The position numbers and the translations under genes were made by a program. Below are positions 27,376-36,038 of a stretch of 64,000 nucleotides of DNA, in pieces. Origin of the DNA: Haliea salexigens DSM 19537 (GTDB taxonomy: Bacteria; Pseudomonadota; Gammaproteobacteria; Pseudomonadales; Halieaceae); NCBI RefSeq assembly GCF_000423125.1, contig NZ_AUHJ01000010.1:62001-126000 (forward strand). The letters run 5' to 3'. Numbering within the stretch: the stretch's first letter is position 1; each line of letters starts with the position of its first letter. Below the pieces are notes generated by a model that ran no database searches, was not told where the DNA came from, and worked only from the letters and a program-made list of their open reading frames with translations.

Positions 27376-28437
27376 TCAGGGCGCCTTGTCTTTCGGCGCT
27401 TCTTCCTCTTCTATCCTGGCCTTGAGCCAGACGTCGCGCTGCTCCAGCTGGCGTATTTCCTGCTCCAGTGCCGGCGTCTGTTCTTCCTCTGTGGCATCCC
27501 GCCGGTCCATGGCCGCCGCCAGGGCTTCCTGGGTGGCACTGCGCTCCTCTTTCAGCTCCTCCAGCGTCGCGGCCTCCTCGGCCTTGTCGAATATGCGTTC
27601 CTCGGGGGCCGCGGCTTCGCTGGCCACGGTACCGGACTGCAGGACCGGCACCGCGGGCATTACGCGGGTAGCGGGGTCCTGCCGGCGCTGGTTGACGAAG
27701 CTGGGGGAGACAATTTCGACACCGTGCCCGTGCAGTTGCTCGAGCATTTTCTTGCGCAGGTTCGAGCGCGCGGTGAGCGGCGTCTTGCTTTCGGTCAGAA
27801 ACCCGCACACCCGGTACAGCACGGCGTGGTCCAGCAGTTCCAGCAGCAGAACGAAGGGGTCGCTGAGGCCTGACGTTTCGGCAGCCTGCAGCAGCAGCTC
27901 CTGCACCTCGGTATAGGGCGTGTCATAGCCCAGCGATACCTCCGCGGAAATTATCGTGCCGTCCCGGTGCATCACGGTGATCGGGGTTGCTACCAGCAGC
28001 ATGTTGGGCAGGGTGGTGATATCGCGCATTTCAGTCTGCAGTTGCGTATTGATCAGCGAGCGTCGGGTGACCCGGCCGAACTGCTCGCCCACGCGCAGGT
28101 AATCGCCCGCGCGAAACGGTCGTGTTGTCTGCAGCATTACGCCGGCCATGGCATTGGCGACAAAGGTGGTCGATGACAATGCAATCACCGCGGTGAGCAG
28201 AACACCCAGCAGGCCCAGTATCTGGCCCTGGGTTTCATCGCTGATCGGCAAAACGACCACACAGGCGATGATGCCGGCGGAACCAAGCAGCCACACGCCG
28301 AGCTGGAAGAGCAGGGTTTCGGTGCCCCGGTCTTTGCGCTGGGCCAACCAGTAGCCGGCCGCGATCAGTGCGGCTGTCAGGGCGACCACCATACCGGCGG
28401 GGAAAAGGTCTATGACGGCGTCAAGCCACTCAGTCAT
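27376..28437 (-). CDS. MscS-family mechanosensitive channel
   Basis: The 353-residue product has three to four membrane helices in the first 110 residues (MVVALTAALIAAGYWLA, GVWLLGSAGIIACVVVL, ILGLLGVLLTAVIALSS). The MscS beta domain follows (FVANAMAGVMLQTTRPFRAGDYLRVG, about 113-138). The cytoplasmic part is extended by a charged coiled coil (about 290-353, EEAATLEELKEERSATQEAL-type heptads) that is not part of E. coli MscS. The family gates under membrane tension and releases solutes in hypo-osmotic shock. It stands alone, convergent with the gene to its left. Confidence 0.9.
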   Translation of the reverse strand: MTEWLDAVIDLFPAGMVVALTAALIAAGYWLAQRKDRGTETLLFQLGVWLLGSAGIIACVVVLPISDETQGQILGLLGVLLTAVIALSSTTFVANAMAGVMLQTTRPFRAGDYLRVGEQFGRVTRRSLINTQLQTEMRDITTLPNMLLVATPITVMHRDGTIISAEVSLGYDTPYTEVQELLLQAAETSGLSDPFVLLLELLDHAVLYRVCGFLTESKTPLTARSNLRKKMLEQLHGHGVEIVSPSFVNQRRQDPATRVMPAVPVLQSGTVASEAAAPEERIFDKAEEAATLEELKEERSATQEALAAAMDRRDATEEEQTPALEQEIRQLEQRDVWLKARIEEEEAPKDKAP

Positions 28438-28488
28438 GGCGGGTTACCCTCCTGTTGCCCTGGTAGCATGCGGGCCTCCGGCGCGGAG

Positions 28489-29151
28489 TTAGGCCCGTTT
28501 TTTTCCGCTGCGGCCGCACACTTCACGAAAGCCGGCGGCGACAAAGGGAATCATGTGATCGTAGGCTGCTTCAAAGTCTGCTGATAGGCACTTGCCCCCC
28601 GACAGCTTGTCGATGCGCCCGGTTTGCGCCAGAGTCAGGGTGAGTGCGCCAGACAGGTTGTGGTAGCACCAGTAGATGTCTTCATCGCGGGCACCGGGCA
28701 GGGCTTTGCGCAACGCGGCGATGAATGCGCTGACGAGGCCGTCGAACAGCTTGGACATCATGCGTGGACCCCAGTAGGGCGAGTTGTTGATATAGGCGAT
28801 CAGTGCCAGATAGTTCTGCCAGCCCGGGTCTCCGGTTTCCTGGGCCAGTTCCAGCGGGCGCAGAAAGGCCTCGATAATCTGCTCGACAGTTGGCCCCGCT
28901 GCATCGGCTGATGCCTGGCAGGCCTCCAGGGCATCCAGTCGCGCGCTATTCAGGTGGGCGGCGCGGCGTTCGAAGACCGCATTGAACAGATCCAGCTTCT
29001 TGCCGAAGTGGTAGCTGGCGAGGGCGACATCGACCCCGGCGTTGTTGGCGATCTGCCGCAGGGTGACGCCATCGTAGCCGCGCAGGGCGAACAGCTCCTC
29101 GGCGACATCCAGAATGCGCTCTCGTTTTGGTGCTTGCCGGGTCTTTGTCAT
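28489..29151 (-). CDS. TetR-family regulator of the adjacent uptake cluster
   Basis: This 220-residue TetR protein has an N-terminal HTH at about residues 10-56 (RERILDVAEELFALRGYDGV, then LRQIANNAGVDVALASYHFG, then KKLDLFNAVF) and a ligand-binding helical domain (LRPLELAQETGDPGWQNYLA and PYWGPRMMSKLFDGLVSAFI) that resembles the CecR/YbiH-type C-terminal fold. It is divergent from the SSS symporter. A perfect palindrome TTCAAC-N4-GTTGAA lies between them, and two more copies precede the TonB receptor gene. I infer that it represses all of 29278-36038 and itself, and that the ligand is the imported compound or its CoA ester. Confidence 0.88.
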   Translation of the reverse strand: MTKTRQAPKRERILDVAEELFALRGYDGVTLRQIANNAGVDVALASYHFGKKLDLFNAVFERRAAHLNSARLDALEACQASADAAGPTVEQIIEAFLRPLELAQETGDPGWQNYLALIAYINNSPYWGPRMMSKLFDGLVSAFIAALRKALPGARDEDIYWCYHNLSGALTLTLAQTGRIDKLSGGKCLSADFEAAYDHMIPFVAAGFREVCGRSGKKRA

Positions 29152-29196
29152 GCCAGAAATACGCCCTCAATGGCGGGGACAATAGCATAGTTTATT

Positions 29197-29214
29197 TTTC
29201 AACGCTTGTTGAAA
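29197..29214. promoter_or_regulatory. TetR operator, site 1 (tetR/SSS intergenic)
   Basis: TTTCAAC-GCTT-GTTGAAA is an 18-base sequence with perfect 7-base half-sites, centred between the divergent TetR gene and the SSS symporter. The same half-sites recur at 30745-30760 and 30778-30793. Its position could control both directions. Confidence 0.8.
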
Positions 29215-29277
29215 TAGAGCGTGGCTTTCGTCAGAATCGAGCGTCTGCCAATAACAATATGCGATGAGAATGCGACC

Positions 29278-30726
29278 ATGACCCCTGATCTGTTCAAGTA
29301 CGCCATGTCCCTTGCCTACGTGATTCTGGTGTTCTGGCTCTCCTGGGTGGGTATGCGCAGAACGCGTGATATCCGTGGCTTTTCCATCGGCAACAAGGAC
29401 ATGAACCCCTACCTGATCGGCATCACCCTGGCGGCTTCCATCGCTTCGACGGCGACTTTTGTCATCAACCCGGGGTTTGTGTACAGCCACGGCCTGAGCG
29501 CCTACCTGCACTACGGGCTCGCCGGATCCCTGGGTATTCTCAGTGCCTTCCTGCTGCTGACGCGGGGGTTTTTGCGCCTCGGTGAAAGCAATAATGCGCT
29601 GACTATTCCGCAGTGGATCTTCTACCGCTACAACCACCGTGGCTTCAGCCTGTTCTTTGCGTTTATCAACCTGCTCTCGATTACCTTCGTGGTGCTTATC
29701 CTGGTGGGCTGCAGCCTGCTCTTGACCGGCCTGTTTCCGGTGGAGCAGAAAACGGCGCTGGTGCTCGTGCTGCTGTTCGTGTTTGCCTATGTGTTGATGG
29801 GGGGCACCTACGCGCATGCGTACACCAACACCCTGCAGGGCGTGATGATGCTGGCCATTACGGTGATTCTGGTGGCGCAGGGCTGGAAGTATCTCGGTGC
29901 TGATCCAATGGCCGCGCTGCGCGCTGTCGAAAGTGGTTACGCCGATGCGTTCAACGCGGGCAGTGACCTCTATTCGGATTTCTTCTCGGTGTTTGTCAGC
30001 GGTTTTGTGGTGACCTTCGCCCTGATGCTGCAACCCCATATTCTCACCAAAGTGCTTTATTTGCGCAGCGAGCGGGACATCGGCAAATTCATCGCCACCA
30101 CGGTGGTGGTCGGCAGTGTCTTCACCCTGATGCTGATGATTGGCTTCTACGCGCGCCTGGCGGGCCTCGACATTCCTGAGCAGGACACGGTCGTGCGTGA
30201 ATACCTCCTGTTCGAATTCGGTAGCTCGCCCTGGGGCGAGTATGTGCTCGTATTTATTTTCCTCACCCTGTTGGCGGCGGGCATGAGCACACTGGACGGC
30301 ATCCTGGTGTCGCTGTCGGCGATGGTGGTGAACGATATCGTGCAGCCCCTGTACGGCGAGCGCTACAACGCACTTGCGCTCTCGCGCTACGTACTGGTCG
30401 GAGTGGGCATACTGGCCGTCGTGCTGGCCTGGAATCCGCCGCCGCTGATTGGCCTATTTGCGCAAAAGGGGGTGTATGGGCTTGCGGCCGCGTCGCTGGT
30501 GCCGGTTCTCTTCGGTGTGCTGGTGCGCCGCCATATCCCGCTCTGGGTGGTGGTGGGTGCGGCGCTGATCGGTCTCGTCGGGCATTTGGTGCTGAACCTG
30601 TCGGGTGCCGTGCGCAACCCCGCCGTGTCCGCCAGTTACGCCATTCTGTTCTCACTCGGCTACGGGCTGCTGGGGCTATGGTGGACCCGTGTGCCCGCGA
30701 ATGATGCGCTTCCCGGCAAGAGCTGA
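29278..30726 (+). CDS. Sodium:solute symporter (SSS family)
   Basis: The 482-residue product is a multi-pass protein of the SSS family with about thirteen helices, importing a small solute, usually with Na+. Characteristic stretches are GFSIGNKDMNPYLIGITLAAS (N-terminal), IASTATFVINPG, LRLGESNNALTIPQWIFYRY, LMLQPHILTKVLYLRSERD and LAAGMSTLDGILVSLSAMV. ATG 29278 was preferred over an upstream in-frame GTG because helix 1 starts right after it. It lies behind the first TetR operator. The substrate is unknown; its neighbours (acyl-CoA ligase, esterase) suggest a carboxylate. Confidence 0.9.
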   Translation: MTPDLFKYAMSLAYVILVFWLSWVGMRRTRDIRGFSIGNKDMNPYLIGITLAASIASTATFVINPGFVYSHGLSAYLHYGLAGSLGILSAFLLLTRGFLRLGESNNALTIPQWIFYRYNHRGFSLFFAFINLLSITFVVLILVGCSLLLTGLFPVEQKTALVLVLLFVFAYVLMGGTYAHAYTNTLQGVMMLAITVILVAQGWKYLGADPMAALRAVESGYADAFNAGSDLYSDFFSVFVSGFVVTFALMLQPHILTKVLYLRSERDIGKFIATTVVVGSVFTLMLMIGFYARLAGLDIPEQDTVVREYLLFEFGSSPWGEYVLVFIFLTLLAAGMSTLDGILVSLSAMVVNDIVQPLYGERYNALALSRYVLVGVGILAVVLAWNPPPLIGLFAQKGVYGLAAASLVPVLFGVLVRRHIPLWVVVGAALIGLVGHLVLNLSGAVRNPAVSASYAILFSLGYGLLGLWWTRVPANDALPGKS

Positions 30727-30737
30727 GACCGGTGCGC

Positions 30738-30766
30738 TTGACATTTCAACAAACGTTGAATATGTT
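30738..30766 (+). promoter_or_regulatory. Promoter of the TonB receptor gene, overlapped by operator 2
   Basis: A perfect -35 TTGACA (30738-30743) is followed after exactly 17 bases by TATGTT (30761-30766). The entire spacer is occupied by the second TetR palindrome. Bound repressor would exclude RNA polymerase, the classical TetR arrangement. Confidence 0.82.
30745..30760. promoter_or_regulatory. TetR operator, site 2 (promoter spacer)
   Basis: TTCAAC-AAAC-GTTGAA is a perfect 6-base inverted repeat with the same half-sites as site 1. It fills the -35/-10 spacer of the promoter at 30738-30766. Confidence 0.85.
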
Positions 30767-30777
30767 TGGCGACGTAA

Positions 30778-30793
30778 TTCAACAAGTGTTGAG
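30778..30793. promoter_or_regulatory. TetR operator, site 3 (near the transcription start)
   Basis: TTCAAC-AAGT-GTTGAG matches sites 1 and 2 in eleven of twelve half-site bases. It lies just downstream of the predicted start (about 30773). Its centre is 33 bases from that of site 2, about three helical turns, so both could be occupied on the same DNA face. Confidence 0.75.
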
Positions 30794-30849
30794 CCGGCTT
30801 TCAGGGTCGGCTCAAGATAAACGATAAAATAACGATCAAGGTGGATATC

Positions 30850-33099
30850 ATGAAAGCACTTGCTCCGCGCTCCGCTATCGCGCTCGCCGTTTCCCTGGCT
30901 TCCGCACTGCCCTTCTCGACCGTCCAGGCCCAGGACGGCCCGGCGCTGGCGCTGGAAGAGGTGGTAGTGACTGCCCGTCGGCGGGCAGAAAACCTGCAGG
31001 ATGTGCCCATTGCCGTTACCGCGCTGTCGGGCGATGCACTGCGCCTGCGCGGTGCCTCTGACATCAGCGAGCTGGCGCAGATCATTCCCAGTGTCACGCT
31101 GGAGCCATCACGCGCCACCAGCACGACATTGACCGCATTTATTCGCGGCGTTGGCCAGCAGGACCCCTTGGCGGGCTTCGAGCAGGGCGTAGCGCTGTAC
31201 CTGGACGATGTCTACATCGCCCGGCCCCAGGGTGCCCTGCTGGACATTTACGATGTTGAGCGGGTGGAAGTATTGCGCGGGCCACAGGGCACGCTTTACG
31301 GGCGCAACGCCGTGGGCGGTGCCATCAAGTATGTCACGCGGCGTCTGAGCGATGAGACCGATGTGCGCCTGAAGGCCTCCTACGGCAGCTACGGTCAGCT
31401 CGACCTGGTGGGTACGGCATCGGCACCCGTCACGGATACCTTCCGCGTGGGGGCAACCGTGGCCTCACTGACCCGCGACGGTTACGGTGAGAACCTGACC
31501 ACGGGTGACGAGCACTACGACAAGGATCTCTTTGCCTGGCGCGCCAGCGCCGAATGGCTGCCCAGCGAGAACTGGCTGGTGCGCCTGGCCTACGACAAGC
31601 TGAACGACAAGACCAACCCGGTCGCCGGCTACCGTCCCTTCCCCGGCGCCGTAAGTGGTGTGCCGGTGCTGTCTGATCGTTACGACACGACCGCCGGTGC
31701 GCAGGATTCCGTTGCCACCGCGGGCATCAACGGTAACAACGAAATCGACGCTGAGGGCGCCATGCTGTCGGTGGACTGGAAGGTCAGCGACACCACCACG
31801 CTGCGCTCTATCAGCGCCTGGCGCGAGGACTACACTGAGTCCGTGATTGATTTCGACGGTCTCGAGGTCATCGATTTTGACGCGCCGGTCATCTACGACA
31901 ACGAGCAGTTCAGTCAGGAATTCCAGTTGCTCTACAACACCGAGCGCTGGAACGCCGTGGCGGGCTTCTATTACCTCGACGCCACGGCCGCCAACGACTT
32001 TGATGTTGTGCTGGGGCAGATCGGCCCGGTGACCGCCTATACCGGTGGTACGGTCGATACCGAGGCCTGGTCCGTGTTCGCCGACGTGACCTATCGCCTG
32101 ACTGACGCATTTTCACTGTCTGTTGGTGGCCGCTACACCGAAGATACGCGCACGGCAGACATTTTCCGCGGCACTTACCTGGGCTTCGGCTCACCGTTTT
32201 TCGACAACGACAGTGCTTTGTTGCTCGCGACCACCAGCGACTATGAAGCGGAAAAAACCTACACCGACTTCTCGCCGCGGGTGAACCTGAGTTACACCCT
32301 CAACGATGATGTGACCCTTTACGCCAGCTACAGCCAGGGCTGGAAGGCCGGGAGCTTCGACCCCCGCGGTGCCAACTTCGCCAGCCCGGAAGTGGAAGAC
32401 GGCTTCGACCCGGAAACACTCGACTCCTGGGAGTTGGGCCTTAAAAGCACCTGGCTGGACGGCCGTGCGCTGACCAACATTGCGGTGTTCTACAGTGACT
32501 ATCAGGACATGCAGATTCCCGGTTCCGTTGGCGTGGACAGTGACGGCGACGGCGTCAACGACGGCTTCGTCGGCACGGTGACCAATGCCGGCCAGGCGGA
32601 AATCTCTGGCATCGAAGTGGAAGGCAACGTGCTGCTGACTGAGCATTTCAGCGTGCAGCTGGCGATGAGCCTGCTTGATGCGGAAATCAAGGAGTGGCTG
32701 CTCAATGGGGTCAACGTGGCGGATCAGCGCGCGGTGCAGAACACGCCCGAGGAAATGCTCTATCTCGGGCTCACCTACACCACGGATTTCGCGGCCGGTG
32801 ACCTCACCGCCAAGCTGAACTGGTCTTACAAAGGTGATATTACCCAGTTCGAAGCGCCCGTGCCGGTGATCGACCAGGAAGCCTACGACGTGATCAACGC
32901 CAGCCTGGTCTGGATGAGCAGTGACGAACAGTGGCTGGTGGGTCTGCACGGCAAGAACCTCGGCGACGAGGAGATCAAGACGGCGGGCTACTGTTTTGGC
33001 GAAGGTGGTTGTCCGTCGTCTCTGGGCATCGAAAACAACACCACCGTTTTTTACGCCCCGCCCCGTACGCTGACGGCCACAGTGGAATATCGATTCTGA
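30850..33099 (+). CDS. TonB-dependent outer-membrane receptor
   Basis: This 749-residue receptor begins with a signal peptide (about 1-24, ending VQAQ). A TonB box/plug start follows (LEEVVVTARRRAENLQDVPI) and the plug domain LYLDDVYIARPQGALLDIYD, then VEVLRGPQGTLYGRNAVGGAI near residue 145. A 22-strand barrel ends in the typical terminal Phe (TATVEYRF). The VVVTARRR form is the iron-independent subgroup common in sphingomonads and Halieaceae for sterols, aromatics, glycans and other organics. ATG 30850 has AAGGTGG just upstream. It is the first gene after the operator-covered promoter. Confidence 0.93.
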   Translation: MKALAPRSAIALAVSLASALPFSTVQAQDGPALALEEVVVTARRRAENLQDVPIAVTALSGDALRLRGASDISELAQIIPSVTLEPSRATSTTLTAFIRGVGQQDPLAGFEQGVALYLDDVYIARPQGALLDIYDVERVEVLRGPQGTLYGRNAVGGAIKYVTRRLSDETDVRLKASYGSYGQLDLVGTASAPVTDTFRVGATVASLTRDGYGENLTTGDEHYDKDLFAWRASAEWLPSENWLVRLAYDKLNDKTNPVAGYRPFPGAVSGVPVLSDRYDTTAGAQDSVATAGINGNNEIDAEGAMLSVDWKVSDTTTLRSISAWREDYTESVIDFDGLEVIDFDAPVIYDNEQFSQEFQLLYNTERWNAVAGFYYLDATAANDFDVVLGQIGPVTAYTGGTVDTEAWSVFADVTYRLTDAFSLSVGGRYTEDTRTADIFRGTYLGFGSPFFDNDSALLLATTSDYEAEKTYTDFSPRVNLSYTLNDDVTLYASYSQGWKAGSFDPRGANFASPEVEDGFDPETLDSWELGLKSTWLDGRALTNIAVFYSDYQDMQIPGSVGVDSDGDGVNDGFVGTVTNAGQAEISGIEVEGNVLLTEHFSVQLAMSLLDAEIKEWLLNGVNVADQRAVQNTPEEMLYLGLTYTTDFAAGDLTAKLNWSYKGDITQFEAPVPVIDQEAYDVINASLVWMSSDEQWLVGLHGKNLGDEEIKTAGYCFGEGGCPSSLGIENNTTVFYAPPRTLTATVEYRF

Positions 33100-33122
33100 G
33101 GCCGGCCTGTTGCCCCGGCCTC
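33098..33122 (+). repeat. Hairpin between receptor and ligase genes
   Basis: GAGGCCGG and CCGGCCTC form a perfect 8-base GC stem around a nine-base loop, starting on the stop codon of the receptor gene. There is no T-run, so it is not an intrinsic terminator. It could protect the 3' end of the receptor message and allow a lower level of the downstream enzymes. Confidence 0.5.
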
Positions 33123-33160
33123 CGGTCGGGGTGTTTGTCAGCATACGAAAGGTAAAAGCT

Positions 33161-34714
33161 GTGACTGGATTCGAGGCACCGGTGCCCTTGTTGCCGGAAA
33201 TTCTTGCGCTGCATGGTCGTTGGCGAGCGCCCCGACCTGCGGTCATCTGCGGTGATACCACACTCGACTGGCGGGCATTTACGGCCGCCAACCACCGCTT
33301 CGCGCACGGCCTGCTGGCCCGTGGAGTGGCTCCGGGAGACCGGGTAGGTGTGGTCATGTGTAACGGCCTGCCTATGGTGCAGGCGCTGTTCGGCACCCTG
33401 GCAGCGGGCGCCGTGTCGGTGCCCATTAACCTGTCGGTGAGCGACGCGGCGCTGGTCGCCATGCTGGTGGACGCCGGTATCAGTGCGCTGGTGGTGTCGC
33501 CGGACCAGCAGGTGCGGTTGACGCCACTGCTGGCGCAGTTGCCCGATACCCTCCAGCTCACGCTGACCAGTGGCGCTGGAGACAAGCACTGGACGTCGCT
33601 GGAAGCGCACTGTGCGGGGCAGGCGGAGACGCTGCCCGACGCTGTTCGCACGCTCTGTCCGGATGCTCCGTTGAACATCATCTACAGCTCCGGCACGACC
33701 GGACTGCCCAAAGGCATTCTGCACAGTCACCGCACGCGGCGGGACTGGGCCTACGATCTGGCCATCGCCCTGCGCTACCACGGCGCTGCGCGCACCCTGC
33801 TGACCATTGGCCTGTATTCGAATATCTCCTGGGTTGCGATGCTCTGCACGGTGTTGGCCGGCGGTACCCTGGTGCTACACGAGCGCTTTGACCCCGCGGC
33901 GTTCGTCGCCACCGCGGCGCGCGAGCGCATTACCCACACCGCCATGGTGCCCATCCAGTTCCAGCGGGTGGTGGAGCAGCTGCAGGCCGAAGGTGGCGAT
34001 GTCAGCAGCCTGCAGGCCATGATGAGTTGCGGCTCGCCGCTGCGCGAGGGGCTCAAGCGCGACATCTTCGCTTATTTTCCCTGTGGCATTATCGAACTGT
34101 ATGGTCTGACCGAGGGCATTATCACCACGCTGGAACCGGAGGATGCCGAGGGGCGCTGGGCATCGGTGGGACGCCCGCTGATTGGCACGGACCTGCGTAT
34201 TCTGGATGAGGATAGCCGGGAGTTACCCCACGGCGTGGCCGGGGAGATTGTCTCTCGCGGTCGTATCAGCATGCCGGGTTACTGGCGCCGTGACGATGCA
34301 AACGCCGAGGCGGAGTACATCGACGCCGCCGGGCTTCAGTGGCTGCGTTCCGGGGATATCGGCTATGTGGACGAAGAGGGTTTTCTGTATATCGTCGACC
34401 GCAAGAAGGACATGATTCTGTCCGGCGGCCAGAATGTGTACCCTCAGGATATCGAAGCCGTCCTGGTGCAGCATGCGCAGGTGAGCGATGTGGCTGTTAT
34501 CGGCATACCCAGTGCGCGCTGGGGTGAGTCCCCGCTCGCACTGGTGGTGACGACAGCCGGTGCGACAACAGCAGAGGGTGAGCTGCTGGCCTGGGCCAAT
34601 GCCCGCCTGGGTAAACAGCAGCGCCTTGCCGAGCTGAAGTTCGTCGATGACCTGCCGCGCAACCCCAACGGCAAGATCCTGAAGCGGGAACTGCGGATGC
34701 AGTTCGGGGAGTAA
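33161..34714 (+). CDS. AMP-forming acyl-CoA synthetase (ligase)
   Basis: The 517-residue product of the ANL superfamily activates a carboxylic acid as acyl-AMP and then acyl-CoA. Motifs are IIYSSGTTGLPKGILHS (A3, about 178-194), IELYGLTEGIITTLE (A5), LRSGDIGYVDEEGFLYIVDRKKD (A7/A8, split around the Asp) and NPNGKILKREL (A10, catalytic Lys about 507). The start is GTG 33161 behind AAAGG. A canonical start farther up was rejected because it would put the receptor stop in the leader. Likely substrates are medium- or aromatic carboxylates, but the pocket cannot be read reliably. Confidence 0.92.
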   Translation: MTGFEAPVPLLPEILALHGRWRAPRPAVICGDTTLDWRAFTAANHRFAHGLLARGVAPGDRVGVVMCNGLPMVQALFGTLAAGAVSVPINLSVSDAALVAMLVDAGISALVVSPDQQVRLTPLLAQLPDTLQLTLTSGAGDKHWTSLEAHCAGQAETLPDAVRTLCPDAPLNIIYSSGTTGLPKGILHSHRTRRDWAYDLAIALRYHGAARTLLTIGLYSNISWVAMLCTVLAGGTLVLHERFDPAAFVATAARERITHTAMVPIQFQRVVEQLQAEGGDVSSLQAMMSCGSPLREGLKRDIFAYFPCGIIELYGLTEGIITTLEPEDAEGRWASVGRPLIGTDLRILDEDSRELPHGVAGEIVSRGRISMPGYWRRDDANAEAEYIDAAGLQWLRSGDIGYVDEEGFLYIVDRKKDMILSGGQNVYPQDIEAVLVQHAQVSDVAVIGIPSARWGESPLALVVTTAGATTAEGELLAWANARLGKQQRLAELKFVDDLPRNPNGKILKRELRMQFGE

Positions 34715-34718
34715 GCAC

Positions 34719-35585
34719 ATGAGTGGATTTACCGACCTCTGGTATCGCAGCAGCGATGGCTTGAGGTTATACGCCCGCGATTACGCCGGGCCGGATGTCG
34801 ATGCGCCGGTCGCCCTGTGCATGCACGGCCTGACGCGCAACTCAGCCGACTTTGCCGGCCTGGCGCCGCACCTGACGCAGCGCTATCGCGTACTGGTTGC
34901 CGACCAGCGAGGCCGCGGCCGCTCCGCCTGCGACCCGGAGCCCGCGAACTACAAGCCCCTGACCTATGTACAGGACATGTTCCGTCTGCTGGACGAGCAG
35001 GATGTACAGCAGGTGGTGCTGGTCGGCACTTCCATGGGCGGTCTGATGGCGATGATGATGGCGGCGATGCAGCCGGCCCGGGTCAGCGCCATTGTGCTCA
35101 ATGATATCGGCCCCGAGGTTGACCCGGCGGGACTGGCGCGCATCAAGGCCTATGTGGGGAAAGCTGAGCCGGTCGCCGACTGGGCGGCCGCCGTGGCGCA
35201 AACCCGGGCAATCAACGGCGATGCGTTCCCCACCTTCACAGCCGATGACTGGCTGCACTTCGCCCGGGCGCTCTATCGGCCGCAGGCGCAAGGCGACGGC
35301 CTGGAGCTGGCCTACGACCCTGCCATTGCCACGCCGCTGGCTGCGGCTGAAGATACCGCCGTCCCGCCGGATCTCTGGCCGGTATTCGACGCCATTGCAA
35401 CACTGCCGATACTGGTGTTGCGCGGCGCGCACTCTGACATTCTTTCCAGCGCGGGGCTGCAGGCCATGCAGCAGCGCAAGCCCGACCTGTCGGTGGCCGT
35501 CGTCAGTGACCGCGGCCACGCACCCACCCTGGATGAACCTGATGCCCGCGCGGCAATCGATGCCTTTCTGAAGCTGGCCGCCTGA
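34719..35585 (+). CDS. Alpha/beta hydrolase
   Basis: This 288-residue serine hydrolase has the oxyanion-hole segment CMHGLTRNSADFAGL (about 33-47), the nucleophile elbow GTSMGG (about 104-109), an acid in VLRGAHSDIL (about 232) and the catalytic His in SDRGHAPTLDEP (about 266). It resembles esterases and meta-cleavage-product or haloalkane-like hydrolases. It begins four bases after the ligase stop, so the two are probably co-translated. Together they suggest hydrolysis of an ester or of a ring-cleavage product and CoA activation of the resulting acid. Confidence 0.9.
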   Translation: MSGFTDLWYRSSDGLRLYARDYAGPDVDAPVALCMHGLTRNSADFAGLAPHLTQRYRVLVADQRGRGRSACDPEPANYKPLTYVQDMFRLLDEQDVQQVVLVGTSMGGLMAMMMAAMQPARVSAIVLNDIGPEVDPAGLARIKAYVGKAEPVADWAAAVAQTRAINGDAFPTFTADDWLHFARALYRPQAQGDGLELAYDPAIATPLAAAEDTAVPPDLWPVFDAIATLPILVLRGAHSDILSSAGLQAMQQRKPDLSVAVVSDRGHAPTLDEPDARAAIDAFLKLAA

Positions 35586-35654
35586 TCACGGTCATGGACA
35601 GCGCGCCTGCCGGGTGGCATCGTTGTCGCAAAGGGTGAGGATGAAAGGTTGGGC

Positions 35655-36038
35655 ATGCAGGTACTGGCGCATTGGCACGAGATCGTACGCAGTGGAAACC
35701 CGGGTGGACTGGACGCCATTCTGGCCGAGGATTGCGTCTTCTGGTCTCCCGTGGTGCACCGCCCACAGGCAGGTCGAGACCTCACACGGCTTTACCTGAC
35801 CGGCGCTCTCGCGGTATTCAATGACAGTTTCCACTACGTCAAGGAGGTTGTGGCAGCGCCTCATGCCGTGCTCGAGTTCAGTTGTGAAATCGATGGCATT
35901 ACGATCAACGGGGTCGATATCATCACCGTGAATGATGATGGCCTGATCATTGAGTTCAAGGTCATGGTGCGCCCGCTCAAGGGCGTTAACCTGCTGCATG
36001 CCAAAATGGCGGCAATGCTGGAGCAACTATCGGTATGA
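35655..36038 (+). CDS. NTF2/SnoaL-like domain protein
   Basis: This 127-residue protein has the compact cone fold pattern of the NTF2-like superfamily: an N-terminal helix (QVLAHWHEIVRSGNPGGLDAI), AEDCVFWSPVVHRPQAGRD, and strands ending VDIITVNDDGLIIEFKVMVRP. Such proteins are small-molecule isomerases, dehydratases or binding partners. ATG 35655 has AAAGG upstream. The 3' end overlaps the YbaY-like gene by 4 bases. It sits in the TetR-controlled cluster, which suggests it acts on the imported substrate. Confidence 0.85.
   Translation: MQVLAHWHEIVRSGNPGGLDAILAEDCVFWSPVVHRPQAGRDLTRLYLTGALAVFNDSFHYVKEVVAAPHAVLEFSCEIDGITINGVDIITVNDDGLIIEFKVMVRPLKGVNLLHAKMAAMLEQLSV

Noticed and set aside
29167-30039. 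290-codon minus-strand frame opposite the SSS symporter
   Set aside because: The Gln/His-rich translation has no family match, while the plus strand has multiple SSS helices and motifs.
32191-33681. 496-codon minus-strand frame opposite the receptor and ligase
   Set aside because: It spans two convincing plus-strand genes and shows no domain.
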